64,000 bases of DNA from Cryomorpha ignava (lineage in GTDB: Bacteria; Bacteroidota; Bacteroidia; Flavobacteriales_D; Cryomorphaceae): assembly GCF_010686655.1 (NCBI RefSeq), contig NZ_JAAGVY010000023.1, positions 1 to 64,000 of the forward strand, read 5' to 3'. Every line of letters starts with the position of its first letter. The first letter of the stretch is position 1. Shown here one piece after another: positions 1 through 8,323 of this stretch. The notes beneath the pieces are model-generated. The model made no database searches, was not told the origin of the DNA, and worked only from the letters and a program-made list of their open reading frames with translations. A program made the position numbers and the translations under genes.

Positions 1-22
1 TTGAATTTTGAGCGATCTAATT

Positions 23-55
23 TTGAGATAATCTGAGAAAACAACGTTATATTTG
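23..55 (+). promoter_or_regulatory. Candidate Bacteroidota sigma-A promoter (TTG ... TATATTTG)
   Basis: TTG at 23-25 is followed after 22 bases by TATATTTG at 48-55, which fits the Bacteroidota pattern TTG then TAnnTTTG. Transcription would begin near position 62. No convincing reading frame follows for 350 bases; a hairpin with a T-rich tail follows at once. The call rests on motif match only. Confidence 0.35.
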
Positions 56-59
56 CCAT

Positions 60-127
60 AAGAGGGAGTGTTTTTGTTGTGCAATTCAAAGTTAATTTGA
101 AATACAAAACTTCCCTCTTTCTTTTTT
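60..127 (+). terminator. Long-loop hairpin followed by T tract
   Basis: AAGAGGGA at 60-67 pairs with TCCCTCTT at 112-119, and the right arm runs into CTTTTTT. The loop is about 44 bases, long for a simple terminator. It may end transcription from upstream of the window, or be the 3' end of a short RNA made from the promoter just before it. Confidence 0.35.
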
Positions 128-241
128 GAAATTTTTAAACGTTTAGGACGCTATTGATTTGATATGTAAAAATAATTTGATCCTTAAAAATAAATTCCAA
201 TTTATTTAAACATTTAACAGATTTAATTGTTTTTAAATTAG

Positions 242-300
242 GATGTTATGACAACAATTCGTGCCAATATATTTATGAAATTGTTAAAAATCATAACATC
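242..300 (+). repeat. Perfect 10-bp inverted repeat upstream of the stress operon
   Basis: GATGTTATGA at 242-251 and TCATAACATC at 291-300 are exact complements, and an inner AACAATT (253-259) pairs with AATTGTT (279-285). The structure lies 110 bases before the first gene of the operon, so it could be a leader RNA structure or an operator. Bases 128-410 otherwise hold no gene that I can see. Confidence 0.5.
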
Positions 301-410
301 GAGAGCGACAAATATATTTTAAAAGAAAAATTACAGGTTCAACAAAGGTCGTTCGTTCATATTTAACAAAAGTAACACCGATTCAAAACTTAAACTAAAA
401 ACAACAAATT

Positions 411-1016
411 ATGACTGAAATCAAAATTGAAAAAAAACAACCTGTCTGGCCTTGGATAATAGTGATTCTCGTAATTCTAGCAGTGGTTTCAGTGGTTTAT
501 TTCTTTTTCTTAAAAGATGATGATACTGCAGATGTTGCTACCGATAAAGTAGAAATGGTAAATGAAGAGCAAACAATTAAACTCTCTGAATCGGCAATCT
601 CGGAAATAACTGATTATACAAGCTTTATAGGCAATGAGGCAAATATGAGTTTAGACCATGAATATACGCACGGCGCTCTTGATAGACTTATTGACGCAAC
701 CGAAGCGGTGTCAAATTCACTTGATATTGACTTAAGAGCAGATTTGGAAACTGCGCGCGCCAATGCTGGCGATATTGAAGATGACCCTTATGAAGTGGAT
801 CATGCAAACACAATTGAAAATGCGGCAAACATTATATTCCAGGCACTGAAAAAAATCCAGGTACAGAAATTCCCTGATTTAGATGAGAGTTGTGCCGAGG
901 TAGGAAATGCAGCAAGTGCTATTGCTCCAGACACACAAACCCTTAATCAAAAAGATGCCATTAATGACTTCTTTCAGAAAGCAGGGCAATTATTAACCAA
1001 TATGAAAAACAAGTAA
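411..1016 (+). CDS. Membrane-anchored hypothetical protein of a stress-type operon
   Basis: This 201-residue protein has a short charged N-terminus, one strongly hydrophobic segment at about residues 13-34, and then an acidic, mostly helical soluble domain. The arrangement suggests a protein anchored in the inner membrane with its C-terminal domain in the periplasm. I do not recognise the soluble domain. It begins with ATG, lies 2 bases before the PRC-barrel gene and is followed by two DUF2382 genes, so it probably belongs to an envelope or general stress operon. Function is unknown; the membrane anchor is visible, the stress role is inferred from neighbours only. Confidence 0.75.
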   Translation: MTEIKIEKKQPVWPWIIVILVILAVVSVVYFFFLKDDDTADVATDKVEMVNEEQTIKLSESAISEITDYTSFIGNEANMSLDHEYTHGALDRLIDATEAVSNSLDIDLRADLETARANAGDIEDDPYEVDHANTIENAANIIFQALKKIQVQKFPDLDESCAEVGNAASAIAPDTQTLNQKDAINDFFQKAGQLLTNMKNK

Positions 1017-1018
1017 TC

Positions 1019-1525
1019 ATGAGCACGGAAAAAGAAAGAAATTTGTTCTATTTAGAAGAATTATCTGATTATAAAGTAGCCGACAATGACAAAGATGTTC
1101 GTGGTTGGGATGTAAAAGACAAAGATGGTACCGTAGTAGGAAAAGTTGACAATTTATTGGTCAATAAAAATACGAAGCGCGTAGTTTATCTCGATGTGGA
1201 AGTTGACGCTTCCATCATAAAAGCAAACCATAAGCCATACAGTAACAAAAGTAAAGATGGCGCGCATGAATTCCTGAATAAAGACGGCGAAGACCATCTG
1301 ATTGTTCCTATCGGTTTGGCAGATCTCAATATGGATAGCGAAACGGTTCTGACCAAAAGTATAGACCGCAACACGTTTTCAGAAACGAAACGGATGAAAA
1401 AAGGCTCTCCCTTGCACAGAGAATATGAAGAAACAGTTTTAGATTCTTACAACCGTGATGATCGGCAATCTGAATATCCGAGAGACGATTCATTTTACGA
1501 CAGGGAAGAGTTTGCGACCAAGTAA
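1019..1525 (+). CDS. PRC-barrel domain protein
   Basis: The 168-residue protein carries a PRC-barrel-like domain at about residues 13-100. The giveaway is the run DVRGWDVKDKDGTVVGKVDN followed by a strand-rich stretch and VPIGLADL, typical of stand-alone PRC-barrel proteins. The C-terminus is charged and low in complexity, rich in D, R, Y and E. No signal peptide is seen, so it should be cytoplasmic. It starts 2 bases after the preceding stop and is probably translationally coupled to it. PRC-barrel proteins of this type often sit beside YsnF/DUF2382 genes in desiccation or stress loci, as here. Confidence 0.85.
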   Translation: MSTEKERNLFYLEELSDYKVADNDKDVRGWDVKDKDGTVVGKVDNLLVNKNTKRVVYLDVEVDASIIKANHKPYSNKSKDGAHEFLNKDGEDHLIVPIGLADLNMDSETVLTKSIDRNTFSETKRMKKGSPLHREYEETVLDSYNRDDRQSEYPRDDSFYDREEFATK

Positions 1526-1633
1526 ATGTTTAATGTAACGAAACTCGAAAACAATACTTATTAATTCGAGATATAACTACAACTGAATTTCTTGAGATCA
1601 AATAGGCTTAAATAAATTTCATACTAAAATAGT

Positions 1634-2026
1634 ATGGAAATGGAAGAAAAAATCAAGATGAAGAAAGAAAAAAAAACGATTAAGGTTCATCGAGAGGATT
1701 TCAACATCTCGAAGGAAGTGGTAGAGAAGGGTAAAGTTACTATTCGCAAAACCGTGAAAACGGAAACATCAAACCACGAAATTCCGCTTGTTCACGAAAA
1801 GATCAACATAGAGGAAATCACCGTGAATAAAGAAGTAGCAGAGATGCCGAAGATTCGGAAAGAAGGCAATACTACCATTATTTCGGTAGTGGAAGAGGTT
1901 GCGGTGGTTACGAAAAAATTGATGCTTATTAAAGAAATTCATATTACTAAGGAGCAAGTCGAAAAAATAGAAAACATAGAAACTGCGCTTAGAAAAGAAA
2001 GCGTTTCGATAGACAGAAAAGGATAA
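1634..2026 (+). CDS. YsnF/AvaK (DUF2382) domain protein, short form
   Basis: The 130 residues are almost entirely one DUF2382-like domain: alternating charged strands of the type VHREDFNISKEVVEKGKVTIRK, then VHEKINIEEITVNKEV, and near the end MLIKEIHITKEQ. This strand repeat is the hallmark of the YsnF/AvaK family of general stress proteins, whose molecular role is not settled. The protein is very rich in K and E, with no signal peptide or membrane segment. It lies between the PRC-barrel gene and a longer DUF2382 gene in the same direction. The start at 1634 is the first ATG; a second in-frame ATG two codons on is also possible. Confidence 0.85.
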   Translation: MEMEEKIKMKKEKKTIKVHREDFNISKEVVEKGKVTIRKTVKTETSNHEIPLVHEKINIEEITVNKEVAEMPKIRKEGNTTIISVVEEVAVVTKKLMLIKEIHITKEQVEKIENIETALRKESVSIDRKG

Positions 2027-2076
2027 AGAACATCCAAAACGATTGGATGAATACACATAATTAAAATATATATATC

Positions 2077-2838
2077 ATGAATTACACAATAGTAGGATTT
2101 TTTAATGAAAAAGACGAGGCACAAAATGCCGAAAAACAACTTATGAGTGGTGGATTTGCAAATAACCAAGTAGATTTATCGCCATTTAAGACCCAAGGTG
2201 AATATACCAACGCCGACTATGACTACAAAGAAGATGACAAGACTTCGGGGTTCTGGAGTTGGTTATTTGATAACAACGACGACAATCGTGAGCGCCACAG
2301 TCGAGTAGGTGCGCGCACCAATGTTGTTACAGTTTATGCTAAGGATAAAGAAGGTGCGAAAAACGCTGCTTCTATTTTAGATAATTGTGGAGCTTTAGAT
2401 GTAGATGATTACGACCAGAAATTAACGGGTAGAAAAAATCAAGACATTAATTCTGGCAAGCGTGGTGATTCTATTGAAGTAAAGAAAGAAGAAATGAATG
2501 TTGGCAAACGTGAAGTTAATCAAGGTGGCGTTCAAATTAAAAGTCGCATTGTAGAAAAGCCGGTACAAGAAAACATCAGACTGCGCGATGAACGCGTTTA
2601 CGTTACTCGTAAGCCTGTGGATAAAGCCGTTTCGGGCAAAGATGCTTTTAAAGACAAAACTATTGAAATGACCGAGCGCGACGAAAAAGCCGTAGTGGAC
2701 AAAAGCACACGTGTGGTAGAAGAAATTGCTGTAAACAAAGACGTAAAAGTCCACGAAGAAAAAGTTTCTGATACCGTTCGCGAGACTGAAGTTGACATTG
2801 ATGAGAATTTCAAGGAGACGGACAAACAAAGAAGGTAA
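2077..2838 (+). CDS. General stress protein: GsiB/YflT-like N-domain plus DUF2382
   Basis: The 253-residue protein has two parts. Residues 1 to about 110 resemble the general stress protein 17M/YflT-type domain (opening MNYTIVGFFNEKDEAQNAEK and ending in a second half VVTVYAKDKEGAKNAASIL). Residues about 130-245 form a DUF2382 domain with repeated charged strands, including GGVQIKSRIVEKPVQENIRL and VEEIAVNKDVKVHEEKV. The two-domain layout is the classical YsnF form. It is the last gene of the operon and is followed by a clear terminator. Cytoplasmic location is inferred from the absence of a signal peptide. Confidence 0.88.
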   Translation: MNYTIVGFFNEKDEAQNAEKQLMSGGFANNQVDLSPFKTQGEYTNADYDYKEDDKTSGFWSWLFDNNDDNRERHSRVGARTNVVTVYAKDKEGAKNAASILDNCGALDVDDYDQKLTGRKNQDINSGKRGDSIEVKKEEMNVGKREVNQGGVQIKSRIVEKPVQENIRLRDERVYVTRKPVDKAVSGKDAFKDKTIEMTERDEKAVVDKSTRVVEEIAVNKDVKVHEEKVSDTVRETEVDIDENFKETDKQRR

Positions 2839-2864
2839 CTTTCTAAGTTGATTCACCTAAAATT

Positions 2865-2898
2865 AAGGGCCACATTTTTTGATGTGGCCTTTTTTTTA
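2865..2898 (+). terminator. Rho-independent terminator of the stress operon
   Basis: AAGGCCACAT-type arms pair around a T loop (GGGCCACAT ... ATGTGGCC), followed by eight T residues at 2890-2897. It starts 27 bases after the stop codon of the DUF2382 gene. Confidence 0.9.
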
Positions 2899-3159
2899 AA
2901 TCTAATAATTAGCAACTAAAAGACATCCGGTTGATGCCGCAGTCTCTGGATTAAGCACGAAAAGTGTACTAGTGAAATTGCATAATTTGGTGGAGTCGTT
3001 TAAGGCTGAAGGCTTACATTTTACTCTAATTTAACTCAAGTTTTAAAAAGTCGCAATAGTAATTTCAGGTCATGGAGATGTCTTAATTTAAAGACTTAGT
3101 CTAAGATTTGGTCTAACGAATTGATCTCAATAATTTCCATCACATTAATCTGATGACTG

Positions 3160-3356
3160 TATGGACAGACACTAATTAGAGTCTGTCAATACACTCACGT
3201 GGCTGGATCATAAAGTCCAATAGCAAGGCGCACGTAGGATTGAAAATCAAGGAGTCCGCTGGGGCGGGATGACTGTTTTCAAGACAAGTGCATCTCGATA
3301 ATGACATTTATCGTCATTAACGCCGATAGTGGACTTTATGGACAGACACTAATTAA
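3160..3356 (+). repeat. MITE-like interspersed element, copy A
   Basis: CATAAAGTCC at 3209-3218 and GGACTTTATG at 3331-3340 are perfect inverted ends. The interior has ATCAAGGAGT, a small GC hairpin (CCGC ... GCGG) and GATGACTGTTTTC. The phrase ATGGACAGACACTAATTA occurs at 3161-3178 and again at 3339-3356 as a direct repeat around the element. TAATGAC (3299-3305) and GTCATTA (3313-3319) form an extra hairpin absent from the two other copies near 26,155 and 31,046. The rest of the gap 2899-3428 holds no gene that I can see. Confidence 0.65.
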
Positions 3357-3428
3357 ACCTTTCGTGATCTTTCATTACACTCCGACAGAAATAATGATAA
3401 GATTTCTGAATTCCTTTTTACAGCTACC

Positions 3429-4844
3429 CTACAACCCAACCCTGTAATACTCCAAAACCTTCGCACGAAGGGTATAGGCATACCTCACATTAGACAGGTT
3501 GATTTCTGCATTGTCAATGTTGTTTTTGCTATTGAGATAATCTACACTATTAGACACGCCGCTGTTAAACCTAATTTCATTGATCCGGAACGATTCGCGG
3601 TAAGCGTTCACTTGATCTTGATGCAATTGAAGCCGTTCGAAAGCAGATTGCATGGCATTGTATGATTGACCGATGGCTTCCTTCAAATCCAACTTGGTTT
3701 GCTGTACGGCAGTGAGCGCTTCATTCTGCCGTATCTTTTGAAGTGTAACGTTGTTCTTGGCTCTGAATCCATTTAAAATAGGAATGGTAACTGCTATGCC
3801 AAATGAAGAATTCAAATTGTTTTCAAATTGATCGCGGTACGATATTTCCAGACTTGAATAATTCATTTGATTTGAAAGAACTTGGTAATCCTGATTATTG
3901 ACCGATACATAATCGTTGGTGCCGACAATATTTGATCCTGTTTCGTTAAAAAGCCTGGCTGCGCTTGAAAAATTTGTGTTTAAACCCGCGAAGAAACTTA
4001 TTTCGGGAGTGAATTGCGAACGGGCAATTGATACGCCTTTTTCGGCGGAAGCCAGACTCAATTCATTCGATTTAATTGTTGGGAATACATTCAACGCTTG
4101 CGCATAAACTTCATCGGCGGAGTAGGGATATTTTTCTAATTCCAGCTTATTATTTAAAGGCGCTGCAGCAATCTTTTCGTCGGAATTTACCAATGTATTT
4201 AAGCCAAGAATCGACGATTTTAGCGTGTTTCTATTTTCTGCAAGATTCGCTAAATCAGCTGCAAGTTGGCCTTGAAGGTCATGATATTCTGCGGGGTTGC
4301 CAGTTTCTGCATCATAGAAAGTTTTTAGTCGCGCCAGTTGATCTTCGGTGGTTTTAATTCGCGCTTTTGCAAGCACCACCAAATCTTGTTCGCTCAATAC
4401 CCGAAGATAAGCAAGTGTAACTTCCAAAATCAGGGCTTGCTTTGCAGCCTGGATTTCCATTTCTGCCGCTTCGAGATTGAGCTTTGCCTGTTTCCATCCA
4501 TTCATAAGCCGGAAACCATTAAAAACAGTTGCATCCAGCGCCAGTCCGGCATTCGAAAATGTGAGGCGCTCGTCGACAAAAGCATTCGTAAATGGATCGA
4601 TATTTCTACCATTTGCCACACCCAAATTGTACGAACCATTGATATTTGGCAACAAGGCATTCTTGCTTTGATTAAAAAACACATCATTGCTCATGGCGTC
4701 CAACTTAACCGATTTCAAATTGAGGTTATTTTGAATGGCCGCATTTATGCATTCATCAAGGGTATATGTTATGCTTTCTTCGCTTTGCGCGAAAAGCGCC
4801 ATACTTGCGAGAAAATACAAGAATATTAAAAGTCTAATTTTCAT
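3429..4844 (-). CDS. TolC-family outer-membrane efflux channel
   Basis: This 471-residue protein starts with a signal peptide (about residues 1-20, ending FAQ) and then the repeated long helices and short strands of the outer membrane efflux protein family. Visible are YTLDECINAAIQNNLNLKSV near the N-terminus and the second repeat around QNEALTAVQQTKLDLKEAI, followed by GVSNSVDYLNSKNNI. Length is normal for TolC. It would form the exit duct across the outer membrane for the ABC transporters encoded upstream. It is the last gene of the unit permease (8080)-ATPase (5545)-TolC and is probably transcribed from the promoter near 8122. Confidence 0.93.
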   Translation of the reverse strand: MKIRLLIFLYFLASMALFAQSEESITYTLDECINAAIQNNLNLKSVKLDAMSNDVFFNQSKNALLPNINGSYNLGVANGRNIDPFTNAFVDERLTFSNAGLALDATVFNGFRLMNGWKQAKLNLEAAEMEIQAAKQALILEVTLAYLRVLSEQDLVVLAKARIKTTEDQLARLKTFYDAETGNPAEYHDLQGQLAADLANLAENRNTLKSSILGLNTLVNSDEKIAAAPLNNKLELEKYPYSADEVYAQALNVFPTIKSNELSLASAEKGVSIARSQFTPEISFFAGLNTNFSSAARLFNETGSNIVGTNDYVSVNNQDYQVLSNQMNYSSLEISYRDQFENNLNSSFGIAVTIPILNGFRAKNNVTLQKIRQNEALTAVQQTKLDLKEAIGQSYNAMQSAFERLQLHQDQVNAYRESFRINEIRFNSGVSNSVDYLNSKNNIDNAEINLSNVRYAYTLRAKVLEYYRVGL

Positions 4845-4876
4845 AATTGCGATGCATTCAAGGATTTAAAATCAGC

Positions 4877-5545
4877 TTAGCTATTGTCAACCATGCCATC
4901 TAATAGCTTTACTATTCGCGAACCATACGCCGCATTCGATTCAGAATGTGAAGCCTGAATAATGGTAACCCCTTCATTGTTCAGCTCTTTAAAAAGCTTC
5001 ATGATTTCTTCACTTTGTGCGGAGTTGAGATTACCGGTTGGCTCATCGGCCAATAGGAGTTTGGGCTTGGCAATTAAAGCGCGCGCTACGCCAACAAGCT
5101 GCTGCTGACCACCACTCAACTGACTCGGAAAAAGATCTTTTTTGCCAACAATATTGAAGCGATCAAGCATATCGGCTACCAGTGCTTTTCGCTCTGCTGA
5201 TTTCACATTTTTGTAAAGCAGGGGCGTTTCGATATTTTCATAAACTGTGAGCTCATCAATTAAATGATAAGCCTGAAATACAAAACCAATATATTCTTTG
5301 TAGAGCTTTGAGCGGTTCTTATCTTTCATAGAATGCACCTGCTCGTCCAGAAAAGTATATGCACCTTCCTGGAAATCATCGAGCATTCCAATCACATTGA
5401 GCAAAGTTGATTTTCCTGAACCCGATGGGCCCATGATGGAGATAAACTCACCTTCTTCGACTTTGAAACTTAAATCTTTGAGCAGGAAAATACGCTTTCC
5501 ACCCTGGTCTACCCACTTGTAAATGTTTTTTAGTTCTAATAGCAT
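4877..5545 (-). CDS. ABC transporter ATPase (MacB/LolD type)
   Basis: The 222-residue protein is a stand-alone nucleotide-binding subunit. Walker A GPSGSGKST is at residues 39-47, the Q-loop is VFQAYHLIDELTVYENIE, the signature is LSGGQQQLVGVARAL at about 140, Walker B is LLLADEPTGNLN, and the switch histidine lies in ASHSES. The signature has L where R is usual after QQQ, and the D-loop has N where D is usual; both differ from the second ATPase of the locus. I chose the ATG at 5545 because it gives the usual family N-terminus MLLELKNIYK; the frame stays open upstream from a GTG at 5611. It should energise one or more of the adjacent permeases. Confidence 0.93.
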   Translation of the reverse strand: MLLELKNIYKWVDQGGKRIFLLKDLSFKVEEGEFISIMGPSGSGKSTLLNVIGMLDDFQEGAYTFLDEQVHSMKDKNRSKLYKEYIGFVFQAYHLIDELTVYENIETPLLYKNVKSAERKALVADMLDRFNIVGKKDLFPSQLSGGQQQLVGVARALIAKPKLLLADEPTGNLNSAQSEEIMKLFKELNNEGVTIIQASHSESNAAYGSRIVKLLDGMVDNS

Positions 5546-5619
5546 AGTTTCGTTTTTTATTCGTCTCTGACCCCAAAGTTTACTTGCTTCGCTGCGTCCA
5601 TACGGAGTCACTTCAATCC

Positions 5620-5659
5620 TGAGAACGCATCGCTAAGTTTTGAAACCTTTGGGGTTTCA
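5620..5659 (+). repeat. Degenerate copy of the GATCGCTTCGC 21-mer next to a small hairpin
   Basis: Bases 5620-5640 match the 21-mer at 28049-28069 at 19 of 21 positions. It is directly followed by TGAAACC (5641-5647) pairing with GGTTTCA (5653-5659). The stretch lies in the gap between the ATPase start and the permease stop. Confidence 0.55.
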
Positions 5660-5680
5660 TTAATTATTTTAATTAATTTC

Positions 5681-8080
5681 CTACTCCGTCCGTAAACTCT
5701 TCACAGGATTGGCAATAGCCGCTTTAATGGCTTGAAAACTTATTGTTAGTAGCGCAATAAACACCGCCATACCGCCGGCGAATAAAAACACCCACCATTT
5801 TATCTCTGTGCGAAATGCGAAATCTAAAAGCCAATTGTGCATGAGCCACCAGGCTAAAGGGCCGGCAATTAAAAAGGCTACAAGCACCAGTTTCAAAAAA
5901 TCTTTGGTGAGCAATCGCACCACCCCCGAAACCGTGGCACCCAAGACTTTTCGTACGCCGATTTCTTTGGTGCGCGCCTCGGCAGTGAAAGCCGAGAGAC
6001 CGAACAATCCAAGACAGGCAATAAAAATGGCGAGGATGGAAAAAGCAGTTGCTGTGTTTGCCGTTTTTTCTTCGGAAGCATAGAAGGCTGCTACGTGCTG
6101 ATCTATAAACGCGTAATCGAAAGCCACATTGGGCAAATGGGCATTAAAAGTGGTTTGCAATTGATCGATCAAAGCCGATAAATTTTGAGAATTGTAGCGC
6201 AGCACCACCGTTCGCACGCCTTCGGGTGCATAGCGCCCGCTGTAATACATATAGCCGCCAACGTCTTCTTTTAAGGATTTGTAGTTGAAGTTTTTTACCA
6301 CACCGGTCACAACAGAATGATCGCCCAATTCGGTATTGATACTTTTTCCCACGGCATCTTCGGGTGTTTCAAAACCCAGATAAGTAAGAATCTTCTCGTT
6401 TATAAGCGTGTAATTGGTCGAGTCGCCTTTGGCGATATGCTCCGGCAGGTCGTTTCCGGCGAGCAAATCGAGTTGCATGGTTTTCACAATTCCCCCAGTG
6501 GTATTGCAACTGCTAATTGGCATTCCCACATTGTCCGTGCTCAACTTTCGCACAGATCTGCCGCTCTCGTTTGCACCGGGAATGGATTGCACAGCCGTTA
6601 CACTTTCTACATTTGGCTGTCGTTTGAAAGCGGCGATCACATTGTCAATTTGGGTTTGTGTTTCCGCCGAATTCACAGAAACGGCCACAACGCCTTCGGG
6701 ATTATACCCCAGATTTTTAGTCCGGATATAATTCATCTGCTGAAGGATAACGGTAACTGCAATGATCAGAATTATGGAAGCTGCAAACTGAAAAACGACC
6801 AAACCTTTCCGAACAAAATCGGCAACTGAATAGGTCGTTTTGGTCTTTTTAACCAATACCAAAGGTGAAATGGCCGACATGGAAATGGCAGGATAACTTC
6901 CGGCAACGATGGTTACAATTACCCATATTGCCAACAGGCTCAAGAGAATAGGCAGAGAAAGCAAATCAGCGTAAGCCAATTCATTGCCTGTAATATTTTG
7001 AAAAACAGGGAGAGATGCAAACGCCACGGCATATCCAATACCAATTGAAATAAGCACAAGAATGCCCGTCTCGATATAAAAAAGCGATAACATCTGACCT
7101 TTGTTGGCGCCCAGAACTTTGTTCATTCCAATGCTTTTTGAGCGCTTTTGTGAATTGGCTGTAGCCAGATTCATATAATTCACGCAGGCAATCAACAACA
7201 CCAAAATTGAAAGAAACAAAAGGCTTTTTACTGTGCCCACACTTCCCAGTTTTGACGTGTAGCCTTCTCCTATATCAGCAGAATAGAGATGGATTTTAGT
7301 CAAAGGCTGCAATAAGAATTTTGTGAAATACTGCTCTTCTTTATCTACGTGTTTATCGATTAATGCTGTGGCCTGGCTTTGCACTTCGGCAACATTGGCA
7401 TCGGGCTGCAACAAAATATAGGTTTCATAGCTCGCATTGCCCCAATACTCATTGGTTCCCATCCACGAATCCAGGATGTTGTAAACCATATTGCAATCAA
7501 TAACACTGTTTTTGGGAAGGTCTTCATAGATTCCAGACACTTCTAAACTGTCGTTGTTGTTGACCGTAATAATTCTACCAATTGCATTTTCGTCGCCAAA
7601 CAATCTGGCTTTCGACGATTGGGAAATCACAACGGAATTTGGTCGTGAGAACGGATTTTGGCCGGCGCTTTCCACAAACTTAAAATCAAACATGTCGAAA
7701 AGCGCAGAATCTGCGAGATACAACCCGTCTTCTTTAAAATTCCTGGTGCCAACTTTCAGTGAAGCTGTTGATCCAAAATCATCTTTGATAAGCCGCGACA
7801 TGTATTTAACCTGCGAAATTTCATTGGCGACAGCCGGGCCAACCGCGTTGGGCAAAGTAGGCCATGTTTCATAATTGTACTCTTCCGAAGTTTCCATATT
7901 GACCCGGTAGATATGCTCTGAATTTGAATACATCTTGTCAAAGCTTAGTTCGTTATTCACAAAAGCGAACAACACAATACAAACGCAAATTCCAATGGCG
8001 AGCCCTGCAATATTGAGGGTGGTGAAGAGCTTATTGGCAGCGATATTTCTCCAGGCTATTTTGAAGTAGTTTTTGAGCAT
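5681..8080 (-). CDS. MacB/FtsX-like ABC permease 1
   Basis: The 799-residue permease opens MLKNYFKIAWRN, then a membrane segment, a periplasmic MacB-type domain, a first FtsX domain marked by QKRSKSIGMNKVLGANKGQ, a second periplasmic domain and a second FtsX domain marked by RTKEIGVRKVLGAT. It ends NPVKSLRTE, like its neighbours. The frame is open to a TTG at 8146, but the ATG at 8080 gives the family N-terminus and lies exactly 42 bases from a -24 element, so I use it. It heads the unit permease-ATPase-TolC, apart from the seven permeases upstream. The first FtsX motif has NKVLGA where the other permeases have RK(V/I/T)LGA or RKILGG. Confidence 0.93.
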   Translation of the reverse strand: MLKNYFKIAWRNIAANKLFTTLNIAGLAIGICVCIVLFAFVNNELSFDKMYSNSEHIYRVNMETSEEYNYETWPTLPNAVGPAVANEISQVKYMSRLIKDDFGSTASLKVGTRNFKEDGLYLADSALFDMFDFKFVESAGQNPFSRPNSVVISQSSKARLFGDENAIGRIITVNNNDSLEVSGIYEDLPKNSVIDCNMVYNILDSWMGTNEYWGNASYETYILLQPDANVAEVQSQATALIDKHVDKEEQYFTKFLLQPLTKIHLYSADIGEGYTSKLGSVGTVKSLLFLSILVLLIACVNYMNLATANSQKRSKSIGMNKVLGANKGQMLSLFYIETGILVLISIGIGYAVAFASLPVFQNITGNELAYADLLSLPILLSLLAIWVIVTIVAGSYPAISMSAISPLVLVKKTKTTYSVADFVRKGLVVFQFAASIILIIAVTVILQQMNYIRTKNLGYNPEGVVAVSVNSAETQTQIDNVIAAFKRQPNVESVTAVQSIPGANESGRSVRKLSTDNVGMPISSCNTTGGIVKTMQLDLLAGNDLPEHIAKGDSTNYTLINEKILTYLGFETPEDAVGKSINTELGDHSVVTGVVKNFNYKSLKEDVGGYMYYSGRYAPEGVRTVVLRYNSQNLSALIDQLQTTFNAHLPNVAFDYAFIDQHVAAFYASEEKTANTATAFSILAIFIACLGLFGLSAFTAEARTKEIGVRKVLGATVSGVVRLLTKDFLKLVLVAFLIAGPLAWWLMHNWLLDFAFRTEIKWWVFLFAGGMAVFIALLTISFQAIKAAIANPVKSLRTE

Positions 8081-8106
8081 TGTATTTTTATTTTCATTAA
8101 ACAGAA

Positions 8107-8122
8107 AGTGAAAACAGTGCCA
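8107..8122 (-). promoter_or_regulatory. Sigma-54-type promoter P2
   Basis: On the minus strand TGGCAC (8122-8117) is followed after five bases by TCACT. The -24 element is perfect; the -12 element is a weak match to TTGCA. The T of TGGCAC is 42 bases before the ATG at 8080, exactly the distance seen at P1 before the adaptor gene, and the intervening TGTnTTCAC is shared. Confidence 0.6.
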
Positions 8123-8175
8123 CAACCCTATACAGCTTCCTGTCAATTCATTACACTTTCGTGAAATTCAGAAAC

Positions 8176-8206
8176 TGTTCGGTTTTAATACACTCTCTGT
8201 TCGGTG
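8176..8206 (-). promoter_or_regulatory. Paired enhancer boxes upstream of P2
   Basis: Two ACCGAACA boxes (complement TGTTCGGT at 8176-8183 and 8198-8205) lie 22 bases apart on the same helix face, 54 bases upstream of the -24 element. The block CACCGAACAGAGA plus TGTATTAAAACCGAACA recurs at P1 with identical spacing. They are the expected binding sites for the neighbouring NtrC-type regulator; that assignment is inferred. Confidence 0.65.
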
Positions 8207-8229
8207 ATGGTACAGGGTTTTTTCCAGTG

Positions 8230-8316
8230 AGACCTGTCAGGTTTTGCAAACTTAGCGAAGCGATCTCATGAACACTTTTAAAAAATAAACACACGTGACA
8301 TAATCCTGGCAGGTCT
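8230..8316. repeat. Interrupted AGACCTG(T/C)CAGG inverted repeat carrying the 21-mer
   Basis: AGACCTGTCAGG (8230-8241) pairs with CCTGGCAGGTCT (8305-8316), 11 of 12 positions. The loop contains, at 8248-8268, the exact reverse complement of the 21-mer at 28049-28069. The same hairpin arms without the insert occur at 13192-13224. It lies just after the stop codon of permease 2 and may end that transcript. Confidence 0.6.
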
Positions 8317-8323
8317 TTTCAAG

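Noticed and set aside
8081-8146. Extension of permease 1 to a TTG start
   Set aside because: It covers promoter P2, and the ATG at 8080 starts the conserved MLKNYFKIAWRN of the family.
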